A stretch of DNA of 55,229 bases from Acidiferrobacterales bacterium (lineage in GTDB: Bacteria > Pseudomonadota > Gammaproteobacteria > Arenicellales > JAJDZL01): positions 1 through 55,229 of the forward strand of contig JAPPIB010000051.1 of assembly GCA_028820695.1 (NCBI GenBank), given 5' to 3'. The notes under the pieces were generated by a model. It saw only the letters and a list, made by a program, of their open reading frames with translations, did no database searches and was not told the origin of the DNA. The position numbers were made by a program, and so were the translations under genes. This document shows positions 1 through 8,484 of this stretch, piece by piece. The first letter of the stretch is position 1. Every line of letters starts with the position of its first letter.

Positions 1-93
1 CGCCAGAATCGGGCTGTTGATGCGAAAATAATGCTCTAACGCGATTTCAGGGTTTATACTGTTATGGACTATAAAATCGGTTTGTTTCACCAT
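1..93 (-). CDS. Possible 5' end of a gene running off the left edge
   Basis: On the minus strand an ATG at 93 opens a frame of 31 codons that continues past the window edge without a stop. The visible peptide begins MVKQTDFIVHNSINPE. Only a weak AAGTGAT ribosome-binding sequence precedes it. The family cannot be recognised from so little. If real, it is divergent from the TonB-dependent receptor at 216, and the two would share the 94-215 intergenic region. Confidence 0.25.
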   Translation of the reverse strand, partial: MVKQTDFIVHNSINPEIALEHYFRINSPILA

Positions 94-97
94 GACG

Positions 98-127
98 ATC
101 ACTTATTGTGATTTCGCGTCTGCGAAA
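98..127. promoter_or_regulatory. Two adjoining dyads upstream of the TonB-dependent receptor
   Basis: Two perfect inverted repeats lie back to back: ATCAC-TTATT-GTGAT (98-112) and TTTCGC-GTCT-GCGAAA (112-127). They sit between a possible leftward gene start (93) and the rightward receptor start (216), where a repressor or activator would bind. They do not match the CRP consensus (TGTGA-N6-TCACA). The regulator is unknown. Confidence 0.3.
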
Positions 128-215
128 ACAGGATTGAATGAGTGCATTGAGCGCTGTTGAAGCAAAGCACCGGTTCTAATGACTCAATTATCAAATGGAA
201 TGATAGGGGTATAGG

Positions 216-2732
216 ATGAAAAGGTCATTTGCTGCGATCGCAGCGACAGTCATACTGTTTTGCGGGATGCATGGCCAGGCAGGGTCGCTGGGGCCGGTAC
301 CGCAGATAATTGCTAAATACGATCGTAGTTTCATTGAGCGGTCTGGCGCACAGACTTTCGGGGAGATGCTTGATACCGGCATCCTTCGTTACTTTTTTAC
401 CGGCGGGCGCAATCTGCTCGTCATGGTGAACGGTCAGCCATACGGAACGACCGCCAGCAATCTGGACGCCATCGTGCTTTCAGCTGTTGAGCGAATCGAG
501 GTGATCAGGGCGGAAAGTCTAGGAACGATTGGCGGCTCGGCGGCGGTACGAGGCGCTTTCAACCTTGTCCTTAGAGACGATCTGGAAGGGTTCGATGTTC
601 GGGCCGTCGTTCGCAAACCAAGTCGAGATGGTGGTGAATCCGGGCAAGGGAGCGTAGTATGGGGAGAAAAACTTGATGCGGGTGGGTATATAACCGTCGG
701 TATCGATATCTTTGATCGCAGTGAGATTGAAGGCAGTACGCGCGACCATAGCCGTTCGGAGTGGACTTCAGAAGGGGGTTTTGCAGGATCGAAAAATGTC
801 AGCGTGGGCGGCAACACTGCCTATTTCTTCGATAATGGGTTAAGGTCTAGTCCGGTCGGTGGCTGCGACAAGGCTCACGGTTACACTGGCGAACTCAGCA
901 ACCCTCCGGGGATCACTACCGGCGACAAAGGTTGCGGATTCGCCTACGGCAAATTCTGGTGGGACACGCCAAGTTACGAACAAAAAAATGCGATTATAAA
1001 TCTCAGCAATCCAATTGGAGAGCACACTGAATTTGAGATGTACGCCAATTTCACGCAGGGCAAACGCAAGTTTCGCTACGCCCCATCGGTTGGCACGTTC
1101 GTCCTTTACGAAAATATTCCTAAAAAACTGGTTAACAGTATAAATTGCAACTTAGGCGGCAATCTAGGTTGCGACCCAGACGACCCACCGGAATTAGACC
1201 AAGGCCCCGTGGACGAAAATACACCCATTGCCCTTTCACATCGATTTACAGGCCACGGCAACCGAGACTGGATAACAGATAGAGACGAATACGACATATC
1301 TGCCGGTATCAATCATCGAATCGCCCCCAATATTGCATTTGACGCCAAGTTCAACGTGTATCGCGGCATCAGCGATATAGATGGCAATACCTTCGTATCC
1401 ATCCCTGACATAGTTGCCGAGGTCACGGATGGACGTTATGACGTGGTCAACCCGCTCTCGACCATGCCGAGCCATCGGGCTGCAGTCAAGGCGAGCAGCC
1501 TGCAGGAGGACGAAAGAGCTGTGTCAAAATACCAAGACGCGCGTTTCGCGTTTGACGGTACCATACCGGGAATCGGGGGACGCGACATAGCATGGACAGC
1601 GGGTATTCAGTTTTCCAAGGTTGACTCCTCCCTGCAACTGCGGTTCATAAAGGACAACGGCGAGATTATCGACGACGTGACCGAAGTGCTTGGTTCGGGT
1701 GGCACGAGTTATGCTGGAAAGCGCAGCACGAAAGTCGCTTTCTCCGAGGCTTCTATTCCTGTTACCGACTCGGTAACTATACGAGCGGCGGCGCGGTTGG
1801 ACGACTCCACTGACATCGGCAAACGGCGCGCTTGGCGATTTGGAACCGAGTACTACCACAGCGAAGTCGTATCGCTCAGAGCCTCAGTCAGTCGAGGTGA
1901 CGGTGCGCCCAGCATGTACCATCTTCACAGCACCAAGTTACTGACCCATCCTTATGTCAGTTGTCTCCCGGCAGACGAGCCGCCGGTGCGTAGCTGCAAC
2001 ACCATCAATCCGGTGCAGGTAAAAAGAGAGTTGAAGGGTAATCCCAACCTCAAACCTTCAAGATCCGAGAGGCGTTCGGTCGGTTTTGGGATTATCAAAG
2101 GACCGTCCTATTTCATTGCCGACTGGTACCGACTCACCACTTCAAATTTACCCGGGACAAATTATGCAAGTTGGGCAGTGCGTAATTACGACAAATGTGG
2201 CGACGGCGTCCCTGAAACTAGGTGTATTGAAGGCCTGAAGGAGGGCAATGTCACCATTAAAGACAGTTTTGCAAATAACACCAAAACAGACATTGTCGGA
2301 CTCAATACCCGGTTTGGTACAACTGTGGATACTGATTGGGGCTTTGTCGGAATGCGTGGATTCTGGCGATATGTCGCCAGCAGCGAGCGGGAAGTTGCAG
2401 GCGTGAAACGAAAGTATCCGCTCCCGCGTAACGCTGTGCGTGTTGTGAGTGCAGTCGGTCGTGGTAATCTCACTGCGTACTGGGCATTGAATTACCGCGA
2501 CGAGATCGGAAATACATGGGGCGATGGACGATTCAAATCTTGGATCGGCCACGATCTGACGTTTGACTGGAAAAATCCACTCGGGCATGAAGACTTGCGA
2601 TTGACCGCAGGCATATATAACGTCACTGATGCAAAACTTTCAGTCAACACTGCTAATCCAACTTCGACTGACGGACCGCGCGCTGCCGGCTGGGGTCGCA
2701 CCTACTTTCTGACTCTCAACATGCGCTTCTGA
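216..2732 (+). CDS. TonB-dependent outer-membrane receptor
   Basis: An 838-residue outer-membrane transporter of the TonB-dependent family. Residues 1-23 look like a signal peptide. A plug domain follows (about 30-120, with ERSGAQTFGEMLDTG, LLVMVNGQPYG and VERIEVIRA), then a long beta-barrel rich in alternating aromatic residues that ends in a terminal Phe (LNMRF), the usual signal for barrel insertion. The plug starts almost directly after the signal peptide and no clear TonB box or carboxypeptidase-like N-terminal domain is visible. At least four closely spaced Cys pairs occur in predicted loops, for example near 1140-1180 and 1960-2000, suggesting disulfide-stapled extracellular loops. A GGGG ribosome-binding sequence precedes the ATG. 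The substrate is not evident; the downstream D-amino-acid cassette is separated by 408 bp. Confidence 0.9.
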   Translation: MKRSFAAIAATVILFCGMHGQAGSLGPVPQIIAKYDRSFIERSGAQTFGEMLDTGILRYFFTGGRNLLVMVNGQPYGTTASNLDAIVLSAVERIEVIRAESLGTIGGSAAVRGAFNLVLRDDLEGFDVRAVVRKPSRDGGESGQGSVVWGEKLDAGGYITVGIDIFDRSEIEGSTRDHSRSEWTSEGGFAGSKNVSVGGNTAYFFDNGLRSSPVGGCDKAHGYTGELSNPPGITTGDKGCGFAYGKFWWDTPSYEQKNAIINLSNPIGEHTEFEMYANFTQGKRKFRYAPSVGTFVLYENIPKKLVNSINCNLGGNLGCDPDDPPELDQGPVDENTPIALSHRFTGHGNRDWITDRDEYDISAGINHRIAPNIAFDAKFNVYRGISDIDGNTFVSIPDIVAEVTDGRYDVVNPLSTMPSHRAAVKASSLQEDERAVSKYQDARFAFDGTIPGIGGRDIAWTAGIQFSKVDSSLQLRFIKDNGEIIDDVTEVLGSGGTSYAGKRSTKVAFSEASIPVTDSVTIRAAARLDDSTDIGKRRAWRFGTEYYHSEVVSLRASVSRGDGAPSMYHLHSTKLLTHPYVSCLPADEPPVRSCNTINPVQVKRELKGNPNLKPSRSERRSVGFGIIKGPSYFIADWYRLTTSNLPGTNYASWAVRNYDKCGDGVPETRCIEGLKEGNVTIKDSFANNTKTDIVGLNTRFGTTVDTDWGFVGMRGFWRYVASSEREVAGVKRKYPLPRNAVRVVSAVGRGNLTAYWALNYRDEIGNTWGDGRFKSWIGHDLTFDWKNPLGHEDLRLTAGIYNVTDAKLSVNTANPTSTDGPRAAGWGRTYFLTLNMRF

Positions 2733-3140
2733 CGTATGGAGGTTTGCTGATCGTTTATTTTGACCTCGCGGGCTGACGCAGCCTGTTTGTGGCGATCGCT
2801 ACCCATTTCATTGCGGTGGACTGCATAATCTCGCGTCACTGCAGGTTGTGATCTTCACCTGGCTTTACGAAGTGGGCATTTCGGGAAGACAAGCTCATTG
2901 AACCTTAGCATGCCAACCAATAACATTAAGCCTATTTTGGTTGCGCTTGTCGTCATGAGGTCTCGAGACACTATGGTGCTGACTGCCGGAATGCCAGCTT
3001 GCAAGCTCCGAATTCCGGTCGAATTGAGCAATCTCGTTTCCGTATATACTTTTCCACCCGTAGATGCCGGAAATTAAAATTATTTTAGCTGGCACAACGG
3101 GCAATCTCCACCAGACACCAACTTCAAAAGGAGCAAAACC
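2733..3140. other. 408-bp intergenic region, no gene
   Basis: No supported coding sequence was found between the receptor and ridA. The minus-strand frame overlapping the start of ridA has no family resemblance. The right half holds a nested dyad (2986-3018) and a possible -10 element TATACT at 3045-3050, and AAAAGGAG lies just before the ridA start. No receptor terminator with a T-run was seen. Confidence 0.6.
2986..3018. promoter_or_regulatory. Nested dyad upstream of the ridA-dadA operon (candidate operator)
   Basis: Outer arms CCGGAAT (2986-2992) and ATTCCGG (3012-3018) enclose a perfect 12-bp palindrome AGCTTGCAAGCT (2996-3007) with almost the same centre. It lies about 27 bp upstream of a possible -10 (TATACT, 3045-3050), a normal operator position for the D-amino-acid cassette. 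It could also form a hairpin in RNA, but no T-run follows. Confidence 0.35.
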
Positions 3141-3488
3141 ATGATTGAAAGAATTGAGACAGGTCAGCGAATGAGCCAGATTGTCATCCATGGCGATACA
3201 GTCTATCTGGCAGGACAGGTTGCACTCGCCGCACCCGGTGCAAGTGTTGCCGACCAGACGAAAGATATATTGGGACGTATTGACAACCTCCTATCTCAGG
3301 CGGGAACTGACAAGTCAAAACTGCTTTCGGCAACCATATGGCTTACCGATATCGGTGACTTTGACGAAATGAACTCAATCTGGGACGCTTGGGTCTCGCC
3401 AGGCAATGCGCCAGCCAGGGCCTGTGTCGAATCTGCATTGGCAGCACCACAATTCAATGTGGAAATCGGTATCGTAGCGGCAAAATAA
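3141..3488 (+). CDS. ridA: RidA family reactive-intermediate deaminase
   Basis: A 115-residue protein of the RidA/YjgF/UK114 family, cytoplasmic trimers that hydrolyse reactive 2-imino or enamine acids to 2-keto acids and ammonia. The sequence shows the family start (YLAGQVALAAPGASVADQT), the central DNLLSQAGTDKSKLLSATIW stretch and the C-terminal PARACVESALAAP segment with the Arg that binds the substrate carboxylate. The ATG is preceded by AAAAGGAG. It lies 43 bp before a DadA-like oxidase, whose imino-acid product is exactly what RidA removes. The two are very likely co-transcribed. Confidence 0.93.
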   Translation: MIERIETGQRMSQIVIHGDTVYLAGQVALAAPGASVADQTKDILGRIDNLLSQAGTDKSKLLSATIWLTDIGDFDEMNSIWDAWVSPGNAPARACVESALAAPQFNVEIGIVAAK

Positions 3489-3531
3489 TTGAGGTACCCA
3501 GTCGGTCTGATCATTTGAGGAAACTTGAGTT

Positions 3532-4791
3532 ATGCGGATTGTGATCCTGGGTGCCGGTGTTATCGGCATCACAACCGCCTACGAACTGTCACGTAACCAA
3601 GATTTTCAGATCACGGTTGTCGACTCAAGTCCTGAACCTGCTTCAGAAGCCAGCGGCGTCAATGCCGCGATGATCGCACCTGGACACGCTTTTGCCTGGG
3701 CGTCTCCCAAAGTACCCGCGATTCTGCTCAAGTCGATCTTCCGAAACGATCAGGCGTTTCGACTCAGATTTCGATTCGATATGCAATTCTGGCGATGGAC
3801 TGCACTGTTTCTCAAACAATGCAACAATGCGGACGCAATTCGAAACACAATTCAGAAACATAATCTTTGTGTTTACTCACAGAAGAGACTGGGAACTATC
3901 AACCGTGAGAACGATATCGATTATGAGAGGATTGCAAAAGGGCTGTTGTATGTTTATCGACGCGATGCCTCCTTTCGTGCCGGCGTGGAGCATTCCAAAA
4001 TTCTTCAAGACAACGGCCAGCAGCTGGAGGTTTTGGGCACCGATGAAGTCATTGACCTGGAACCCGCATTCGAACACGCCTGTAACCGAATTGCCGGCGC
4101 GATCTACAGTCCGACCTGTGAAACCGGAAATTCCCAGATATTCTGCCGGAAACTGGCGCGCATATGTGAGTTGAAAGGTGTTGAATTTCTCTTTGATACA
4201 AAGGTAAAGTCGATTATCACCGAGTCGAAGCGGGCGCAAAGTGTGATGACGTCAAATGGCGAGATTGAAGCCGACCTTTTCGTTGTCTGTCTTGGTGCGT
4301 ACACACCGACAGTTCTGAAGCCGATTGGAATCAACCTGCCGATCTACCCGGTGAAAGGCTACTCACTGACCTTGCCGGCGAATCAGCAACAAACCAACCT
4401 GTCAATCGGAACAGTCGACGAGGACAATCTGGTCGCTTGTTCTCCGATCGGCCAATCGGTCAGGGCGACAGCAACAGCGGAGTTTGCCGGCTACGATCTC
4501 ACACACAAACCCAAAGACTTCGCACCGATGATGAATGCCGTACAGGAACTGCTTCCTCATGCGGCAATCTATGACAAGCCCATCTTTCGTACCTGTTTCC
4601 GACCAATGACACCGCAGGGTACGCCATATATCGGTTATGCAAAGTTCCCCAACCTGTTCGTCAATTCAGGTCAGGGGCATATGGGTTGGACTATGTCATG
4701 CGGTTCCGCCAAGATTGCCGCTGATCTGATCATGGGAGAGAAACCGGAAATCGACGCTGAAGTTTTTCGTCCGAATCGTAGTGTGCCTTGA
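3532..4791 (+). CDS. DadA-like D-amino-acid dehydrogenase (FAD)
   Basis: A 419-residue FAD oxidoreductase of the DAO/DadA family, which oxidises D-amino acids to imino acids and passes electrons to the quinone pool at the inner face of the membrane. The Rossmann motif GAGVIGITTAYEL (residues 6-18) and the acidic end VVDSS bind FAD. YPVKGYSLTLP and the C-terminal VNSGQGHMGWTMSCGSAK are typical of DadA. Length matches E. coli DadA (about 430). An AGG-rich ribosome-binding sequence (TTGAGGAAA) precedes the ATG. It sits between ridA and an Asp/Glu racemase-type gene, as in a D-amino-acid degradation cassette. Exact substrate is not determinable. Confidence 0.88.
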   Translation: MRIVILGAGVIGITTAYELSRNQDFQITVVDSSPEPASEASGVNAAMIAPGHAFAWASPKVPAILLKSIFRNDQAFRLRFRFDMQFWRWTALFLKQCNNADAIRNTIQKHNLCVYSQKRLGTINRENDIDYERIAKGLLYVYRRDASFRAGVEHSKILQDNGQQLEVLGTDEVIDLEPAFEHACNRIAGAIYSPTCETGNSQIFCRKLARICELKGVEFLFDTKVKSIITESKRAQSVMTSNGEIEADLFVVCLGAYTPTVLKPIGINLPIYPVKGYSLTLPANQQQTNLSIGTVDEDNLVACSPIGQSVRATATAEFAGYDLTHKPKDFAPMMNAVQELLPHAAIYDKPIFRTCFRPMTPQGTPYIGYAKFPNLFVNSGQGHMGWTMSCGSAKIAADLIMGEKPEIDAEVFRPNRSVP

Positions 4792-4873
4792 CCAAGCATC
4801 AATAGATGACATAGTCTGGGACATCAGGTAGAATTTAGGTAACAGCGTACAAACACACAAGCAGGACAAAAAG

Positions 4874-5662
4874 ATGGAAGCAGCATTGAAGATCAATCAG
4901 ACATCAAGGATCATTCGCAACCATATTCCATTTGAACTCGACGGTGGAATTGCTGAACGAGCGGCGATCGGTGTCATAGTGCTGGGTACCGACCAGACGA
5001 TTGAGCACGAATTTCGAGAGTTTCTCGACATCGATGGTGTCGCTTTCTACGAAAGTCGAATTCGTAATTCAGCCACAATCACACCTGAAACGCTGGCTGA
5101 CATGGAACACCGTATACCCGAGTGTACGGAAGTGATTCTGAAAGATGTGCCGCTGGATGTAATCGCCTATGGGTGCACTTCGGCTTCGATGGTGATCGGA
5201 GAAGAGCGCGTGTTCGAGCGAATTCGGGAAAAACGCCCGGATGTCAGATGTACCACACCAATCACTGCCGCCTTTGCCGCGTTTTCGGCACTGAATGCGA
5301 AAAATCTTGCTGTACTGACACCTTATCGAGAAGACGTGAATGACGCGGTTGCCGCCTACATTGAAGACAATGGTTTCAATGTGGTGGCATTCGGCTCCTT
5401 CAATGAAGAGGATGACAACAAGACCGCAAGAATCTCGACAGACTCAATCCGTGATGCGGCCATCGAACTCGGACAGATCGATGACGTGGACCTGGTTTTT
5501 GTGTCCTGCACCAACCTACGGATAGCACCCGTAGTCAACGCGATTGAGCAGGCGATTGGAAAACCTGCAACGTCAAGCAATCACGCCATGGCATGGCATT
5601 GCCTGAGACTTGCCGGGGTTCACGACAGGCTGCCGCAGTTCGGTCGCCTTTATAACGTCTGA
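4874..5662 (+). CDS. Asp/Glu racemase superfamily protein (maleate isomerase / EutA type)
   Basis: A 262-residue cytoplasmic enzyme of the aspartate/glutamate racemase superfamily, closest in appearance to the maleate isomerase / arylmalonate decarboxylase / EutA branch. The two-cysteine active site is visible: AYGCTSASMVIG (near residue 97) and VFVSCTNLRIAPV (near residue 212). TPITAAFAAF and LAVLTPYREDVN also fit this branch. It follows the DadA-like gene by 82 bp and may supply D-amino acids to it or isomerise a related diacid. EutA of ectoine breakdown is an alternative, but no other ectoine genes lie nearby. It ends 7 bp from the convergent PPK2 gene. Confidence 0.82.
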   Translation: MEAALKINQTSRIIRNHIPFELDGGIAERAAIGVIVLGTDQTIEHEFREFLDIDGVAFYESRIRNSATITPETLADMEHRIPECTEVILKDVPLDVIAYGCTSASMVIGEERVFERIREKRPDVRCTTPITAAFAAFSALNAKNLAVLTPYREDVNDAVAAYIEDNGFNVVAFGSFNEEDDNKTARISTDSIRDAAIELGQIDDVDLVFVSCTNLRIAPVVNAIEQAIGKPATSSNHAMAWHCLRLAGVHDRLPQFGRLYNV

Positions 5663-5669
5663 ATATTTC

Positions 5670-6539
5670 TCATTCGGGATGAGATGAAGTCTCGTCCGGC
5701 GCAATTGTCTCGATCGACGACGGCTGGGTAACGAAAATATCGCGTGCCAGACCGACTATCCTGGAATCGGGGGGCACGACAATCTCCGTATTTTTATCAG
5801 GATAGTCGAAACTGGAAAGGAAATGCCTCATACAGTTAAGCCTTGCCCTTCTCTTGTCATCTGATCGGACTACCGTCCACGGTGCATCCCTGGTATCGGT
5901 ATAAAAGAACATTGTCTCTTTCGCTTCTGTGTATTCCGCCCACAGGTTAAGGGAATCGTTGTCAATCGGACTTAGTTTCCAGCGTTTCAGCGGACTGTTC
6001 CTGCGTGCATCAAATCGACGGCGCTGCTCTTCCCGACTCACCGAAAACCAGTATTTGAAAAGATGAATGCCACTATCGACTAGCATTCTTTCCAGTGCCG
6101 GCGCCTGTCGCATAAACTCCAGGTATTCAAGTCGGCTGCAGAAATTCATCACCCGTTCGACTCCGGCTCTGTTGTACCAGGACCGATCAAACATCACCAT
6201 CTCACCGGCGGTTGGCAGATGGCGGATATATCTTTGGAAGAACCACTGACCACGTTCTTTCTCACCGGGCTTGGGTAAAGCCACAACTCTGGCAATTCGT
6301 GGATTGAGGTGTTCCATGAATCGCTTAATTGTTCCGCCCTTGCCGGCAGCATCCCGTCCCTCAAACAGAATGACAATCTTCTTCTTGTCGTTCTTGATCC
6401 AGTTCTGAGCCTTGACGAGTTCAACCTGCAATTCGGATTTTACGTCCTCATACTCCCTTCGAGTCAGTTTCTGCTCATAAGGATACGGCTCTACATCAAA
6501 AGAACTTTTCGGGGCAATCGTGTTTTCTACCAATTTCAT
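5670..6539 (-). CDS. ppk2: Polyphosphate kinase 2 (PPK2), class I-like
   Basis: A 289-residue PPK2-family kinase that uses polyphosphate to phosphorylate nucleoside diphosphates (or the reverse). Walker A (FEGRDAAGKGGTIKR, near residue 50), the lid-associated GEKERGQWFFQRYIRHLP, Walker B DRSWYNRAGVERV and RRNSPLKRWKLSPID are all PPK2 hallmarks. Length fits a single-domain PPK2. The ATG at 6539 is preferred over an upstream TTG at 6572 because the family starts close to this point. It is convergent with the racemase-type gene and 186 bp downstream of the aryl-CoA ligase, so it may have its own promoter. Confidence 0.92.
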   Translation of the reverse strand: MKLVENTIAPKSSFDVEPYPYEQKLTRREYEDVKSELQVELVKAQNWIKNDKKKIVILFEGRDAAGKGGTIKRFMEHLNPRIARVVALPKPGEKERGQWFFQRYIRHLPTAGEMVMFDRSWYNRAGVERVMNFCSRLEYLEFMRQAPALERMLVDSGIHLFKYWFSVSREEQRRRFDARRNSPLKRWKLSPIDNDSLNLWAEYTEAKETMFFYTDTRDAPWTVVRSDDKRRARLNCMRHFLSSFDYPDKNTEIVVPPDSRIVGLARDIFVTQPSSIETIAPDETSSHPE

Positions 6540-6725
6540 TTCTTGAGACCAGTCCAATACTCGCGAATTCAAGTCAAATCACAGCTCACAGTCAGTCTTA
6601 CAGATAAAGTCCATGCTGGGATGAGAACTCGGACTTCCATACTTATACCAAATTTTTGGCATTAAATCAAAAGGCTATAACGCTTTTTCAAATCATTTGC
6701 GACTTCAGGTTGAACGCGTCATTGC

Positions 6726-8306
6726 TCAGCATTCCTCTAACAGTGCCTGACGGTCAATTTTTCCGGTACCGGTTTTCGGCAGTTCTTTTCGATATTCGAC
6801 TACGCGTGGATACTTGAATGGCATCAGATGATTACGAACGTGGTCCTGCAGTAACCTTGTCTGGTCATCGTCAGCGCAAACTCCGTCCTTCAGGCAGATG
6901 ACAGCTCGCAGGGTCATGCGTTTATCCGACAATTCCTGTGCCATGACTGCTGATTCGTGCACATCTGGATGGTCATTCAGGCAACGCTCAACCTCCAGTG
7001 GCCATACCCACTGCCCCGAAATCTTGACCAGGTCGTCGGCCCGACCCTGAAAGTAGTAATAACCATCCCTTTGCAGAAAGCGATCGCCTGTATAGATCCA
7101 CTCACCTCGAACTGTCTCAGCCGTCTTTTCGGGCTGACGCCAATACCCGGGAGTGGACGAATGACCGCGCACCAGCATGATCCCCTCCTCTCCTGCTCCC
7201 ACGTTATCGCCTTCTGGCGACACCAGTCTGATCTCGTAACCTGCAACTCTGGCGCCGGCTGCACCGGTTCTGTGATCGTCATGTCGATTGGAAAGATAGA
7301 TGTGCAGCAATTCTGTCGAGCCCAATCCTTCCGTAATTCCATGTCCTGTCAACTCTTGCCAAGTGTTGTAGATTTCTTCAGAAAGCGTTTCCGCTGCGGA
7401 TATCGACTGCCGAATTGAAGTGAGATTCCTGGAGCCGATTGATTCATCCCGGCATAACAGATTGTAGAGAGTGGGCAGACCGAAGAACACAGTCGGCCGA
7501 AACTTTTCGATCGTGTCCAGGACCGCGTCGGATCTTGGCCTGCCGGATGCCAACAAGGCTGTTGCACCGACTGAAAAGGGAAATGTCAGGGAATTTCCAA
7601 ACCCATAGGCGAAGAAAATCTTCGGAACTGAGAAGCAAATGTCGTCATGTGACAGCTTCAACACATTCAATCCGAACGACTGGTGGGTATACGCCATATC
7701 GTGGTGCAGGTGGACAATGCCTTTGGGCTGGCCCGTGGTGCCAGACGAATACATCCAAAAGGCCATCTCGTCAGGTTCGGTATCGGCACAGTTCAACCGT
7801 GTCGGCTGGTCTTTCAAAAACTCTTTCAGCCCTGCACTGCCATCGCCGTACTCATCAACCGCAATGATCTTTTCAACACACGTGCCGTCCAGCGTCTGCT
7901 TGGTGAATTGGTCGGACAACGACGCCTCGGTGACGACGAGTCTGGCCTCACTGTCCCTCAGATAGTAGTTCAGTACATCGGGTTTGGTTTGCGTATTGAG
8001 CAGTACCGGCACAAAACCGGCACGGACTGCGCCGAAAAATACAGCTGGATAGACGGGTGTGTCGTCCAACAGGCACGCAATTCGATCCTGTCGCACAAGT
8101 CCCGCCGCCTTGAATGCATTTCCCCACATCGAAGCTACGGCGGTCAGTTCGCGATAAGTCAGATTGCTGCTGGAACTGATTACTGCAAGTTTGTCGGGAT
8201 TTCGCTCCAGATTGTCCCATAGAATCGATGAACAGTTTGCATGCTCTGACCGAACGAAGCCAATCTCCCGAGTACCAGGCACATCATCCGCGACCGGATC
8301 GCTCAT
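6726..8306 (-). CDS. Benzoate-CoA ligase family acyl-CoA synthetase (AMP-forming)
   Basis: A 526-residue ANL-superfamily ligase forming an acyl- or aryl-CoA from an acid, ATP and CoA. The P-loop YSSGTTGQPKGIVH, the A5 motif GLGSTELLHIYLSNR, the hinge region GRADDLVKISGQWVWPLEVE and the C-terminal catalytic Lys in PKTGTGKIDRQ are present. The GSTELLHIYLSNR and ISGQWVWP motifs place it in the benzoate-CoA ligase group rather than with CaiC or acetyl-CoA synthetase. The ATG at 8306 is chosen; the longer frame begins at TTG 8405 with an unlikely extension. The mcrBC island separates it from a flavin monooxygenase related to aryl-CoA hydroxylases, a possible former operon partner. Confidence 0.86.
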   Translation of the reverse strand: MSDPVADDVPGTREIGFVRSEHANCSSILWDNLERNPDKLAVISSSSNLTYRELTAVASMWGNAFKAAGLVRQDRIACLLDDTPVYPAVFFGAVRAGFVPVLLNTQTKPDVLNYYLRDSEARLVVTEASLSDQFTKQTLDGTCVEKIIAVDEYGDGSAGLKEFLKDQPTRLNCADTEPDEMAFWMYSSGTTGQPKGIVHLHHDMAYTHQSFGLNVLKLSHDDICFSVPKIFFAYGFGNSLTFPFSVGATALLASGRPRSDAVLDTIEKFRPTVFFGLPTLYNLLCRDESIGSRNLTSIRQSISAAETLSEEIYNTWQELTGHGITEGLGSTELLHIYLSNRHDDHRTGAAGARVAGYEIRLVSPEGDNVGAGEEGIMLVRGHSSTPGYWRQPEKTAETVRGEWIYTGDRFLQRDGYYYFQGRADDLVKISGQWVWPLEVERCLNDHPDVHESAVMAQELSDKRMTLRAVICLKDGVCADDDQTRLLQDHVRNHLMPFKYPRVVEYRKELPKTGTGKIDRQALLEEC

Positions 8307-8465
8307 TTTGATTTCAAATGGTCTGTTCAAATCGTATCCGTCTGTGATGCAACATATTGCCAAGAAACTGCTTTTCGAGAAAATGTTCAAACCAGTCACG
8401 GCCAACGCCGCAGGTCAACACTCACCCCATAGTATTGCAACTTGGATTTAAATCGAGGTTACGAA

Positions 8466-8484
8466 TTGAAATTTCGAATTTCAA
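8466..8484. repeat. Perfect 8-bp dyad at the 3' end of mcrC
   Basis: TTGAAATT-TCG-AATTTCAA forms a perfect inverted repeat overlapping the mcrC stop codon (8481-8483). It marks the junction between the A+T-rich restriction island and the ligase region. It may be a weak terminator or a remnant of the insertion boundary. No matching copy was found at the other end of the island. Confidence 0.35.

Noticed and set aside
97..113. CRP/FNR binding site in the left-edge dyad
   Set aside because: The half-site order is ATCAC...GTGAT, the reverse of the CRP arrangement, and the spacing is 5 rather than 6.
2895..3191. 98-codon minus-strand frame upstream of and overlapping ridA
   Set aside because: It has no family resemblance, overlaps the ridA ribosome-binding sequence and start, and covers the dyad and promoter region.
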